Origin: Tetranychus cinnabarinus
Lineage: Eukaryota; Arthropoda; Arachnida; Trombidiformes; Tetranychidae
NCBI GenBank assembly: GCA_022266195.1
Contig: WHVY01000005.1
Coordinates: forward strand, 7,006,001 to 7,070,000
Direction of reading: 5' to 3'
Length of the DNA: 64,000 nucleotides
The notes beneath the pieces were generated by a model that searched no databases, was not told where the DNA came from, and saw only the letters and a program-made list of their open reading frames with translations. The translations under genes and the position numbers were made by a program. Position 1 is the first letter of the stretch; each line of letters opens with the position of its first letter. Below, piece after piece: positions 12,048 through 23,098 of the stretch.

Positions 12048-13572
12048 ATGGGACTTCGTCGTCGTCGTCGATCATCCGCTTCATCATCAGATGGGTTACT
12101 TGATCTGGATCGGAATGGGTTAACATCACCAGTAAAGGTGTTTTATGCGCGTAAAAAGAAGCCTGAATCAAAGTTATCAATTGTGATTCAGGTAAAGAGA
12201 AGAAGAAGAAGAAGAAACCAAATTATGTTTTTCACCAAATTAACCAGTAAATTTAAATTTAAGCTCAATTTAATCATCAACTGATTTGCTTCTCTGCCTT
12301 TTACCCAGGTTATTGCTGTTGTTGCTTCCCTTGCCTTTACTTATTACGTTTACTATCATTTTGATCATTTTCATTTCAATCTGGTTCATTTTTATGCAAC
12401 CAAAATGGACGATTCTCATGCTCAACATACATTGGCCCATAAATTGTTGAAAAAAGGTGACAACCATTCAGCAGCTTTTCACTGGTTCCGTAAATCAGCC
12501 TCAAAAGGACATCCACATTCAGCTTACAATTTAGCTGCTGGACATTTAAGTGGCTATCCAACGGATCTTCAAAAAGGTAATTACAATCAACACTTCCTAA
12601 TAACATTTAACACTTAAACTCAATTCAACTTTAAATGTGTTCATAAAAGTCACCTTTAAAGTCACTAATCAACCATTAAAAGCAATCTTTGAAATTAATG
12701 GAAAGGCTAAAATCAAGAGGTTAAATGAGATTGTTTACAATGTATTGATTTAGATTGTTTCCTATTGGGATTTTGTCTTATTTTTTCACTCAAATTGATT
12801 GAAAATTTACGTGTAAACGGTATTACAATAAACTTGTCCTCAACCCAATTGAAGAACCCGTCAATTCATATTTAATTTGCTGTTGATTAAGGAAACAGCA
12901 ACAAAGAGTTCTGTCTCTATTTTCCTCTCTTTCTTTTTTAACAACAATCAATTAGCAATTTAGCTAGTATTATATATCCAACAATCAAGTTATTACAAGT
13001 CAACCTCATCAGTTGAACTAACTTTTAATTGTGGTTATAAATTGATTACAAACAAATCAAAAAGGAGTTGAGTGGAGAGCAAGAAAAGGATTGAATCCAA
13101 TCTGGTTCAAGGTTAGACAATAAGATAATTAAACATTAATAACCATAAATAATATCGTTTCACTAATTGTTGTCAAGTTACAGGATTCAATAGTTTAATA
13201 ATAACTCAATGGGAAAGTTGAAAGGTTCAGTTTAACAAACCAGTTGACTTAATAATAAACAATCAACTTAACTAACCTTTTTTACCTGTTCAAATTGGCA
13301 ATGTCTTATTACCTGTTTTGCCTAATCAAATGTTCAACAGTTTAAATCAGCTTTAAGCATAATCAAAGCTTACAGCTTGAATCGACTGTTAACTTGTTAA
13401 CCCATAACAACTGTTTAACTGTAATTGGTATTAACTTTTCATTTTTTGGGTTCTTCTCTTTGCAGGTGAAGCCAAAAAATTGTTACAATTTGCAGCCAAA
13501 CACAATGTAGTTGAAGCTTACCAATTGCTTCATGACTTGTGCTATGATAAACCAGAATTTTGTGACCATTAA
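12048..13572 (+). CDS. Single-pass membrane protein with Sel1-like repeat
   Basis: Three exons (12048-12191, 12309-12576, 13466-13572) join in phase to give 172 residues. The N-terminus (about 1-48) is basic and Ser-rich, including RRRRRSSASSS. Exon 2 opens with a hydrophobic stretch VIAVVASLAFTYYVYYHF (about 49-66) that reads as a membrane anchor. Then follow Sel1/TPR-type helices: HTLAHKLLKKGDNHSAAFHWFRKSASKGHPHSAYNLA is the classic A-x-W-x-x-K-A-A-x-x-G-x-x-x-A-x-x-N-L-A pattern, and a second, partial helix pair (KKLLQFAAKHNVVEAYQLL) lies in exon 3. Sel1 repeats normally serve as protein-binding scaffolds; the partner is unknown. The exon 2 reading frame is open from the acceptor, so the ATG at 12405 is internal. 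An AATAAA lies near 13800. Confidence 0.8.
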
Positions 13573-16500
13573 TTAATCAGCTCGTTAAGGATGGACATTG
13601 TAATGGATTACAATGGACATACGAATCGTAAAGAATGGTTATGATAAGCGGAACACACAAAAAAAAGAAGAAGCAAAATGAATGAAAGCAACAAGTCAAC
13701 CAGTAATGGGTTACAGTCTCTAGGAATAGCAATTAATTTTAAACAATTCAAATAACCAATTCAATTGTTCCACCCATGAACTATCATTATTATTACACAA
13801 TAAATAGACAAACAATGAGATGAGCTTATTTGTTTATTCAATCATCATGATTCTGGTAATGGTGATCATGATAACAACCATTATGATCAACATTTTGGAC
13901 GTGTTAAAGCGTATGGCGTTGTACAAGTTAAAAATAGATTAACTTTAGGTAAATGGTAACTTTTTAATTACTGACATCTTCTTTACCAACGCTTGATGAT
14001 GAAACCAATGATTGGGCCAAGCTAATTTAATTGTTGATTTACAAATGAAAAATAATGATGATCATCATTTAATCAGGATTTGTTTATGCGGTCATTATAA
14101 TTGTGAGCAAGTTGAAAGTTGGTAACAGGTTATATTGCATTTGAACCGGTTTGGGTTAGGTCAGCTAAACGATATCATGTTTATCATTAGGTTGATGATG
14201 ATAATGGTAGAGATGATGATGAGTTGGACTTATCTTCTTCTCACTAAAGGTGTTAGGTGTTTCAGGTTTTTTCATGCGACTAGAGTTTCCATCTTCTCGG
14301 GTTGAATCTCATGATGATGAAACTTGTTATTGTATTCATTTTAATTCATCATTAATGCATGTTGTTAAAGGCTTGTGAGTGAGTGAGTGTGTGTGCTGCC
14401 AGAATGTAAAGATGTTAATCATCAGAATTGATGATGATTCATAATCATTTGAAGATTGGTTAAACTGGTTTTACTCTTTGAGTAAATCACGGGTTGTATG
14501 TTCAAAATTCATGTTTGATTATTTCATGTAACTGCCTGATCAAGATTTGATTAATCATACCAAGTGTTACAGCATACAACGGCACCAGTTTTACAATTAA
14601 ACAAAACATTCATGTTCATCATCTGCAATCAATTGATAAAATTGATCATCACCAGACATCCCAAAACAATGAGAGAAACAGGAAAACCGCATTGAAAGAA
14701 ACAGGTAATTGAAAAAGGTTCAACATGATCCAATTTATCCAATCGCATAAACATCTTTATTAATTGTGGTTCATTTCTTGTCTCTCAACTATCCTTGAAT
14801 CATCAGGCAACTCAGTCATCTTTCTTTTTCCTACACACTGGAAACACTAAAATCAATATGTTTGTTGACAGGATTCATGGTTCTTGTTACGTTATTGGTG
14901 TTGATTGTCCATATCTCATCTCATAACATTTCAAGGCTCTTTACATGTTTGCTCTGGCTTTTAATTTGCTGGCTTAACTAATCGTCTGAAATCAAATTGA
15001 GTCAGAATTATTTTCAAGGTTTGCCATAATAATCTGCTCGTCACCTAATAAACGCCAAAATAATCTTGATTATGCTTTGGATTGAATCCTGTAACCTCGT
15101 ACAACTGCGTCTAACCAGAAAACATTGAGTCGATTGGTGATGATTGTATTTGTTTGCTCCAACGCCAAGAATCCAAATTTAGCAGATAAATGAGAACCTA
15201 ATTAATTGAATTGATTTGTGAAACAAAAAGATGTATAAATTAGAAGAGAGCAAAGAAGGTAAATAAAAGAGAGGTTGAAAGGGAAGATGAGAAAGAGATG
15301 ATTTGTATCATTGATTTGAAACCTTTTTTTTCTTGCTATACATTTAGTTATTTTTCCTTCATCTAGTTTCTCATGATAAGTCATGTGAAAGTAAATAATA
15401 TAACTTTCACTATTTTTGCACTCTCTTGCTCACTCAATCTCCATTCATTTATCATCATCTCTTTCCTTGTTTGGTGCTGTTGTTATGTGATTGTTATATA
15501 CATGTATTAACATGATATCTTGAGATTGAAAGTCAGGTTAAATCGTATGCTGTTAGATGCACGTAAACCTTGTTGTTATTGCTGTTCAAAAATGCTTTTT
15601 TTCATGGCAATGAGTGGAAAGTCAATCAACAATAACATAACAACAGCACCATTCAATCAATTTGTTTGGTAAACAACAATTTAACATTAAAGCTTCATTG
15701 AGTTTAAGTTCACTTGAGTCTTTACCTGTTTTAAGATAATTCATTTTAAAGGGTAACATCATTGGGATGATCAGGTAAACACTGTCAACATTGTCATTAA
15801 TATTACCATCATCATTTCACCTCACTCTTAAAGCCAACTGAGGAAGGCTAATATTGTACTCTTTGTTTTGTTCATCAACACAACAAAAATAAGGATATTA
15901 TGAAGCTTCCAATGATCTCAATAATAAAGCTATTAAAATAAGATTCATACTTCTAATTAGCTGATTAGCAGTATTTGAATCGTGAAGCTAAATAGCGATA
16001 ATACTGCAATATATAAGATAGCAATAACGACAATATGACAATAACGTTATATTAATTAGATAAACATAGAAGAAAATAAAACGTCTTTTTTTGCTCAACA
16101 ACAGAACCTGGTTTATAGTCTTTGTTGTGGAAAGCTAATCCATTGGAAACAATTTATCATTCTTGTTTTGATACCAAAAGGATGAACCTCTAAACCATAG
16201 GTTGAAACATATTATTAGCTTTATGATACACTAAATTCAAAAACACAATCAAGTTAAAATCATGAAAATAAGAGAGTAAAAAAGGCAAAATTCATATTTA
16301 ATCACGTTAACTTGTTTTTGTTGAGAAAAAAGATGGCGTTAATACTGGATATAATAACCTTAGCAACAAAATAACCAACCTTAACAACAAATTTAAACGC
16401 TTTTTTCTTTCTCTCCCCTTTCTTTCTATCTTTCTTTTGTTTCCAAAACGGTCAATGATGAAGTTAACTGAATAGTTTCATATTTATTATTATTATTATG

Positions 16501-17050
16501 ATTATCACACTCACCCAACCGGCCTCACAACATATTAACCAACAACCACGATTGAAAAGAAACATTTAAAAAAGGGTTTAAAAAAGCAGTTTCAACTGAA
16601 TCTTACATTTACCTCTACCTCTACTTATGTATAATCATTTTCATCATCATCTGAACCCTTTCATCAACCCTTGGAAAAAAGACTGAATCACTTTTTTTAT
16701 TTTTGTTACAGATTTCGGAGACAGAACTTTCTAGAAAAGTGTGATTCATTCGACAGTGAAGACAGGAAAGGATAGGAAATAAAGAGTAGACAGGAGTTAC
16801 GAAAGAGAGAAGAGGAATAAAGAAAGAGATCAATGACACAGTTGTTTCTTTTACTGGTTTTCAATTTCATTTCAATTAAATGCAAATTGACCAATTTTTT
16901 TAATTGATCAAAAGCTAACCAAGCCTAGAATGTATAGTTTTAGATGTAAATGATCATAAGTCACTAAATACAGCTGAATATATCCATAATTTTGCACAGA
17001 AATAAAGTCTTGCTCACTCAATAATCACGAGTGTTTAGAAACACAGTTTG
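13573..17050. other. 3' UTR and gene-free interval
   Basis: The first ~250 bases are likely 3' UTR of the Sel1-type gene. After that no gene is supported on either strand. It contains the second copy of the 381-bp duplication (15517-15897) and AT-rich simple sequence. Confidence 0.55.
15517..15897. repeat. 381-bp duplication, copy 2
   Basis: Matches 574-954 without a visible difference; see that entry. The two copies are in direct orientation 14.9 kb apart. Confidence 0.9.
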
Positions 17051-17108
17051 TTTACAAACGAAAAGAAAGAGAAGATTACAGAAATTTTATTCAACCTCAT
17101 TGGGAAAA

Positions 17109-17170
17109 GGAGCCTGTGCATGGCTGAGTGGCTCAGAATCCACTCCTCTGGCGCCATTTTGCTTTGGCTC
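17109..17170. other. Structured hairpin 1 downstream of the RT gene
   Basis: Three nested arms can pair: outer GAGCC/GGCTC, middle ATGGC/GCCAT and inner GAGTGG/CCACTC, around a CTCAGAAT loop. It lies past the stop of the minus-strand RT gene, in its presumed 3' UTR. The complementary RNA would fold the same way apart from G-U pairs. A minus-strand AATAAA lies at 17087-17092. Confidence 0.65.
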
Positions 17171-17222
17171 AAGCGTGGTACAGATTGTTTACAAATTCAT
17201 TATATATTTCATTAGTTATATT

Positions 17223-17280
17223 GAGCCGTATATGACTGAGTAGCTCGGGATCCACTCTGTTTAGTCATATCCTCCGGCTT
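17223..17280. other. Structured hairpin 2 downstream of the RT gene
   Basis: Same design as 17109-17170: outer AGCCG/CGGCT, middle ATATGACT/AGTCATAT and inner GAGTAG/CCACTC around CTCGGGAT. The middle arm changes G-C to A-T relative to copy 1 with pairing kept, which suggests selection for RNA structure. Confidence 0.65.
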
Positions 17281-17347
17281 ATTTTTGAGAGATTTAGTGT
17301 TAACATCTTTTAACATATATAATGGCGGTGATATGAGGTCATACAAG

Positions 17348-20300
17348 TTATTGATTGTCCATTCCTTCTTCATCAATCGTCCTTTGAGTATCCAGGATTA
17401 GGTTTAATGTTTCAATGCGATCCAGTAGTTTATTAAAACTTGCAGTTGTCATTTTATCCACATCCAGTCCATTCTTGTATTCATCATTTGTCAGTCCGTT
17501 CGTGAATTGTCTGCATTCCGTTAGAAAATGCTTGTAAACACTTTTCCTTTCCGGGCAGCATTTAATATTTGTGTATGTGTATGGCTTTGTTAGAATGTCC
17601 AATTTCACCAGCCTGTGTTGTTTTTTACATGATCCATTCGGAAAAAAGAGGGTCCATTTCGATTGTATCTTTTGCCAAGCTTGGTTGTAGATATTTTGTG
17701 CCTCGTCCTTTGCTTTCCTTGTTGCTGATGCAAGATTCCATCCTATCGGGCATTTTGTCTCTTCCATGTCTTCCCAGAAAAGATCCTCTCCCACATCACT
17801 ACACACATTCCATTTCCCCTCTGAATATTTAGATGCTATCATTTCTATTGTATGAGTAAAAATTGAAGATCCATACTGATAATCGGTCATCTCTTTGCTT
17901 TTTACAATGGTGATTGTTTTGTTTCCATGTTTCCATAGTAGATGTTCAAAACCCGTTAGTATAGCTTGAAATTTGTTGGAACACCCTGTGATACTTAGAG
18001 TACATCCAATTTTTGAGTCCATGTCTGACGTCCTGTTTTGATATTGTACTTGCCATGTATTTTCGTAGTATCTTGTCAGAAGGTAGACCAGGTTACCGTT
18101 CCTACAATGTGTGTGCCTGGCATCAAAATTTATTTGCATTTTCATGTCGTGATATCCAATAGGGGGAATATTTAGTGTAGGTATTCCCTTCCTTTTAAAC
18201 TGTATGAGTATTACAGTTTTAAGTTGATTTTTTATATGTACAAAATCATGTTGGATCAGTGAAAGATATTTACTCGTGTTTTTCTTCCTTGACATGAGTT
18301 GTCTAAGTATGTCCCCCCATTTATCCATTAAATGTATTATCGTTTCCAACTGTTTTGTTGAGTAGATGGAGTTTAGTAAAGCACCGAATTCCTGTTTACC
18401 GATTAAAGGTGCAAGAAAGCAGTTGATTAATTTTTTCCGATTTGCTATGGAGAGTGTTCGTATATTGAAAATGTTCGTCGTGAAATTTTCTTTCAGAGCT
18501 TCAGACATCAAGTCCTCTAGTGTTTTGTTATATTTCGATATTATTATTCCTTCATTAGGGCGTTTATGTGGTAGTATTTCCCCTAGAATTTTTCGTCCAA
18601 TAATGGATTTTTTGGTTTCTGTTTTGTTGTGATTTAGTATGAGGTTGATCTTTTTCAGTTCTAGTTCGATTTCTTCTAGAATCTTTTTTGGGTTCTGATT
18701 TTTTTGTATGAGGATGATGATATCATCAGCATATGACCATACGAATATCCCCTTTGATTTTATCGTTGCTAATATCGGGTCCAGTGCTATTATGAAAAGT
18801 AGTGGCCCAGTTGCAGTGCCTTGGGGTACTCCTAGTGTCTCTTTTTTAAATAATCTTCCTTCTTCTCCATCATATATTACAAATCTTTCTAGGAGTGTTG
18901 ATTTTATCATTGCAGTGGTGGATTCATCCATACAGTCCTTAATTCGCACTAAAGCTTGGTGAGTATCCACCGTATCAAAAGCTTTAGTCACGTCCAGTTT
19001 AAGTACCGCTTTAGTTTTATCATAGATGTCCGACTTCATAATATCATATATCATGTCATGTCGGCCCATGTTCGGTAGGTACGCATATTGGCACTTGCTT
19101 GTAAGGAGTTTATCTGCCTGGTTGAGTATCCTCTGTTTGAGGATCTTATCAATTATTTTGTATAAAAAATTTGGGGTTTTTACCATTCGAACTTTCCCAT
19201 CTGGTTTTTTAACGAAACCACACCCAAGGGTTGTTAGGAACTGAGGAACATGTGAGAAATGAAAAAGTCTTTCAATAGTGTTAATTATAATTTGTTTGTT
19301 GTTGTTGAAAAATTTTGACCAAGTTTGGCATGTGAAGTTATCTGAGGTCAGGCTCGATGTGGTAAATTTCATCGAGTTTATCATGTGTATTTCTCGAATG
19401 GTTAGACCACCAATTATGTTTGATGGAAAATCTTGAAAATCAGGTTTGTTTTTTGAGAAATCTTTCAGCCAGTCTTTTTTCGATTCGATTGATTTTGGAT
19501 TTGTCCAGTCAATATTCTTGTCGGATTTTAGAAAATATTTCCTAAGAATTTGCCATATCCTTTTGTTGTCCGGTTCGGATCTCTTTTCCATCTTAGGCTT
19601 GCTTAGATCAGCACGAAATCTTGTCTTTTTAATAACATGTTTGAATCTTATTCGATTTTCCATGGTTTTACTCTTCCAGAAACCCTTCATCTCTGGATGA
19701 TGTACGATCATTTTTGTTTGTTTAATGATTGGAGAATTGTTAAACCATCGTTGTTCAGTGTGTTGTATTTCTTTGATCTCTTTAGCTTTCCAGGAGGTGA
19801 AAATAATGGATCTTTTCATCTTTCTTTGTTTCAATCTTTCTATCTTAACTCTTGCACTTAGTGCACAGTGATCTGAATGAAATGTTGGAACTGTGTTTTG
19901 TTGTAGTACCTTCACGTTCGGAGTTGTCATTATCAGATCGATTGTGTAATCCGCTTTCTGAGATGTTGGTATCATTTTTTTATTAACAATTTTAAGATTA
20001 TTGTCCATAATAAATTTCCTGAAAATTTTAAGTGCTGTTGGACTCCAAGACATCCATGGTTGTTGTTTTATTGACCATTCTGGTGCTGTCATGTTTACAT
20101 CTCCCATAATGATGACTGGTGTTGTTGGATTGTCGATAATGAGTCGATTGATGTATGCTATTGTCTTGCTTACTTCCACATCATTAAAACGTATTGTTGC
20201 CGGTGACCAATATACTGTTATTATTATTACGTTATGATCTTTCAATCTAACACAGACTACCTGATTGCAGTCATGGATAACATTTTTATATCTGAGATTT

Positions 20301-20491
20301 GGTGATAGTATAAGTACTGCTTTTCCATTGGCTATGACATTCGGTTCTGCGATGATTGTGGTTATTGTCATAATGTTTGGCTCGTTGATTGATACACAGA
20401 AATTTGTTCTTCTCTTGCTCAAATTGAAAAGAAACATGGTTGTTTCCGAGCGTGTATTGGCATTTAGATGATATAATGATAGAATGGTCAT
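17348..20491 (-). CDS. Non-LTR retrotransposon endonuclease/reverse transcriptase
   Basis: One uninterrupted 1047-residue ORF. Residues ~1-220 are an APE-type endonuclease/exonuclease/phosphatase domain: LNAN near 9, NEPN at 36-39, GDVNM at 130-134, TIDLIM at 183-188 and SDH at 206-208. Reverse transcriptase motifs follow: LDVTKAFD (499-506), GVPQGTATGP (554-563) and YADD (587-590). A C-terminal zinc motif is visible (CC at 978-979, H987, C993). A region near 825-870 loosely resembles RNase H, but I see no catalytic acid set. The enzyme should nick target DNA and copy RNA by target-primed reverse transcription. No Gag ORF precedes it in the same transcript, unlike two-ORF R1/I-type elements. 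TATAAAAAG lies about 50 bp upstream, and two related hairpins follow the stop. Intactness suggests recent activity. Confidence 0.93.
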   Translation of the reverse strand: MTILSLYHLNANTRSETTMFLFNLSKRRTNFCVSINEPNIMTITTIIAEPNVIANGKAVLILSPNLRYKNVIHDCNQVVCVRLKDHNVIIITVYWSPATIRFNDVEVSKTIAYINRLIIDNPTTPVIIMGDVNMTAPEWSIKQQPWMSWSPTALKIFRKFIMDNNLKIVNKKMIPTSQKADYTIDLIMTTPNVKVLQQNTVPTFHSDHCALSARVKIERLKQRKMKRSIIFTSWKAKEIKEIQHTEQRWFNNSPIIKQTKMIVHHPEMKGFWKSKTMENRIRFKHVIKKTRFRADLSKPKMEKRSEPDNKRIWQILRKYFLKSDKNIDWTNPKSIESKKDWLKDFSKNKPDFQDFPSNIIGGLTIREIHMINSMKFTTSSLTSDNFTCQTWSKFFNNNKQIIINTIERLFHFSHVPQFLTTLGCGFVKKPDGKVRMVKTPNFLYKIIDKILKQRILNQADKLLTSKCQYAYLPNMGRHDMIYDIMKSDIYDKTKAVLKLDVTKAFDTVDTHQALVRIKDCMDESTTAMIKSTLLERFVIYDGEEGRLFKKETLGVPQGTATGPLLFIIALDPILATIKSKGIFVWSYADDIIILIQKNQNPKKILEEIELELKKINLILNHNKTETKKSIIGRKILGEILPHKRPNEGIIISKYNKTLEDLMSEALKENFTTNIFNIRTLSIANRKKLINCFLAPLIGKQEFGALLNSIYSTKQLETIIHLMDKWGDILRQLMSRKKNTSKYLSLIQHDFVHIKNQLKTVILIQFKRKGIPTLNIPPIGYHDMKMQINFDARHTHCRNGNLVYLLTRYYENTWQVQYQNRTSDMDSKIGCTLSITGCSNKFQAILTGFEHLLWKHGNKTITIVKSKEMTDYQYGSSIFTHTIEMIASKYSEGKWNVCSDVGEDLFWEDMEETKCPIGWNLASATRKAKDEAQNIYNQAWQKIQSKWTLFFPNGSCKKQHRLVKLDILTKPYTYTNIKCCPERKSVYKHFLTECRQFTNGLTNDEYKNGLDVDKMTTASFNKLLDRIETLNLILDTQRTIDEEGMDNQ

Positions 20492-20693
20492 TTTTGAGGT
20501 TTAATACTGATTAGCACTTTGTAATTAATAAGAGTAGACTTTTTATATTTATCAATGATAATGAGTTGAGCACGTGGTGAAGATCATATTTAGATTTAAT
20601 CATTTGCACATGCTCTTTATGGCCTGTTTTAGTTCCACCAGTTTGTTGTTACCATAGCTATATTTAAACCGGCAGTTAGTTTAGGCTTTAGAG
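20492..20693. promoter_or_regulatory. Divergent promoter between RT and USP-like genes
   Basis: Only 202 bp separates the two oppositely directed starts. On the minus strand TATAAAAAG lies at 20539-20547, about 50 bp before the RT ATG. On the plus strand CTATATTTAAA at 20658-20668 lies 26 bp before the USP-like ATG. One copy of the conserved motif (20576-20606) lies between them. A shared bidirectional promoter is inferred from this spacing. Confidence 0.5.
20576..20606 (-). promoter_or_regulatory. Conserved ~28-bp motif, copy 1 (diverged)
   Basis: Reads GGTGAAGATCATATTTAG then ATTTAATCATTTG on the plus strand, matching copy 3 (25794-25822) at most positions. On the minus strand it has the forward orientation relative to the RT gene. 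Confidence 0.55.
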
Positions 20694-22319
20694 ATGTCTA
20701 CAATTAAATTACCTGTAAGTATCCGTGGAATAATGTTTCATATATATTGTATTTATGTTGTTTCTTTTTATTTAGGGTGAGGGAGTCACTGGTTTTCCTG
20801 CTCCCATTCTGCGTCGCAGTGTTGTTAAAAGGAATATAATATATCCTGAGTACGAGATGCAGGAGGATGTGATGGGTTATACCTTTGCCTTTAGCTTCAT
20901 GTATCTATCCTATGATTCCAAGTGGCTGGACACCCTTAGACGAGAGTATACAAAATATATGGTCGAGGATCAGGAATACTATGTTTTCTATACCAGCCTT
21001 TTTCTAGACAGTGCTAGAGTCGGGTCTTATGGAGCTGGCACCACTTTGGAGATATCTAGCGATGTCAGTTGTTATCGTCTTATTAAGTGTATAAAGAAAG
21101 CTAAGGGTATTTTTATAATGGTAAGTACCATCTTATTGTTCGATGTACGATCTAATACGTTCTTCGTTTTTCCCTATTCTAGCCACGGTGTGTCATTGGG
21201 TATCCAAATCTGCGTGGCCAGTGTTATCTAATATCTGCCCTTATTCCCTTGCTTTTCTGTCCTCCTTTCGTCTCTTGTCTTTTCAATGTAATGTTTGATT
21301 TCAAGCGACTCTGTCATCTTGGTATCCATCATGAGGACATAAGGAAGAGAACTGAGCCTGAGAGTCCCTATTACTGGGCTTCTACCTTGTTTAGAGTCTA
21401 TAAGGATTATTACAGGATTTCAGACAAAGGATCATTAAAACTCTTGAATGCCAATTACTTTTGCAAATTTCGTCTTAAGGACAAAGAGTATCAGAGACTC
21501 TCAAACGTGCCCAATACATGTCAGAGACCAGTTGATGATTTAACTTTGGATCGTTCACTTATTAAGGGACTATGTTCTGTCTTATCCACTTACTGTGACC
21601 CTTGTTATTTAACCCCTGGAGGTGACGAGAGAACAACTTACGTACATATTATCCGTAAAATCTCAAGCGAAAATCCTATCTTTATTTCTAAGTTTTTCCT
21701 CGGCCTGAAATTCAAGTTTACTTGTAGTGGGTGTGCTGGTGGACCTTTTGTTGGTCAGACTCAGATTCCTCTGCTTGAGGTTTCTCCCACCACTAATTTG
21801 GTGACCTATTTAGATAATCCTCAGGACCTTGCCACTCAACAGTTATTGCACTATCCTCATGTCACCAATGGTCTTGAATGTCTCGAGCCTGCTCGTATCA
21901 TTTTTAACGCAGAGATCTGTTCTATCCCCGAGGTTCTATGTTTTGGTATAAAGAATGAGGTTTCTGATAAATATAAATTGATTCCTGATAGGCTGACTTT
22001 CTCTCATAATGGAATTAAACATCATTATTTTCATTTGGCCAGTAGTGTGGTAATAACCTGTTATAAAAGTAAGGTAGACTACGGTTGTTTTTATCATCCT
22101 TTTGTCAAAGGTGATATCAACATGGGTGCTCATACCTTTTTACATTTACGGACTACTTATGACTATGTTGAGATTAACAATGGCGTTATTTATAAAGTTG
22201 ATCATCGTATTTTCCGATATCCAACTCCTTATTCAATACATGTGTATCTTCCTGAGAAGTATTTAAAGTATATTCCAAACATAAATCTTGATGAGTTACA
22301 TGATTGTAAGCTTTATTAG
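20694..22319 (+). CDS. USP-like (C19) cysteine protease with novel N-terminus
   Basis: Exons 20694-20714, 20776-21120 and 21183-22319 (introns of 61 and 62 bp, GTAAGT/TAG, in phase) encode 500 residues. Residues 1-122 match nothing I know. From 123 the sequence follows the ubiquitin-specific protease fold. The Cys box GYPNLRGQCYLISAL has the nucleophile at C136, as in the family's G-x-x-N-L-G-x-x-C-Y-x-x-S. Next come LGLKFKFTCSGC (zinc-ribbon CxxC, 303/306), IPEVLCFGIKNE (family P-x-x-L strand), and a His box with H439 in GAHTFLHLRTTYDYVEINN, where N454/N455 take the usual Asp/Asn place. The second CxxC of the ribbon is not evident. Predicted activity is removal of ubiquitin or a ubiquitin-like protein. 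It is divergently paired with the RT gene. I base the USP call on motif order, not on a search. Confidence 0.72.
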
Positions 22320-22560
22320 TTGGATTATTAAAGAGTTTATATTCGTAGAGACTTCACTGAGCTTCTTTTATTTATGTTCTTATCTTTGTCTTCAGGTATT
22401 TATTCTCTCGACAATATGAGTCTTACATTTGTCTATTTTGGTCTGAGATTGCATTTCTATGATTTGGGATTAGAATCATAAGTTAGGTCAGTATCTCTTG
22501 TACGTATATATTCTGGCATTTAGAGTATATGTTAATTGATTATCATGTACATCATTATGA

Positions 22561-22880
22561 GTTATATTTCAGGCGTGAGTTAATTTGGTAACTTATATAT
22601 TTCTGTAAGGATTGTATTAGAAAATGTACTCTCACCAAAAAATAACTCATATATTTTCACAAGCCACCATCAAAGAAGTGAGTTAATTTGATAACTCACA
22701 TATCTCTATGTGGTTCATATCAATAGTGTGCGTTAATTGAATAACGCATACCTTTCTATGAGTTTCATTTATAGACACACGTTAATCTATTAACTCATGT
22801 ATCTATATGAATTGGTATAATTGATGAACGTTAATCAATTAACGTACATATTCCTATGAGTTATGACTTAGAGTCTGACT
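22561..22880. repeat. Dyad array 1
   Basis: At least five spaced inverted repeats of GAGTTA/TAACTC or CGTTA/TAACG type, for example GAGTTAATTTGATAACTC near 22680 and CGTTAATCAATTAACG near 22829. They are separated by roughly 50-60 bp of less conserved spacer. The form recalls viral homologous-region arrays or clustered factor-binding sites. Confidence 0.75.
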
Positions 22881-23070
22881 CAGTCAAGTACTCATGTATT
22901 TTACTTAAGAAGAGTGAGGTGGCATAGTAACTCGTATAGATTGTTGATGAGATCTGTCAGTGTTGATATTATATTTTGTCTTAAAACAGATTTTGAGAAT
23001 AATAGATAAACTCTTTTAGATGATTTGATTTGGGAAAATTTTCATGAGGCCTACTTGATCTGGGTTTTAA

Positions 23071-23098
23071 ATGATTACGCCTAATAATGGTTTCACCA
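23071..23098 (+). promoter_or_regulatory. Conserved ~28-bp motif, copy 2
   Basis: Contains TTACGCCTAATAATGG followed by TTTCACC. It lies about 430 bp upstream of the zinc-finger gene and is inverted relative to copy 3 beyond that gene's end. Confidence 0.75.

Noticed and set aside
12376..12606. Minus-strand ORF over exon 2 of the Sel1-type gene
   Set aside because: It is the antisense shadow of a well-supported exon.
17121..17170. tRNA-like A box (TGGCTGAGTGG)
   Set aside because: There is no B box, acceptor stem or anticodon arm at the right distance. The sequence is better explained by the nested hairpin that also recurs at 17223-17280.
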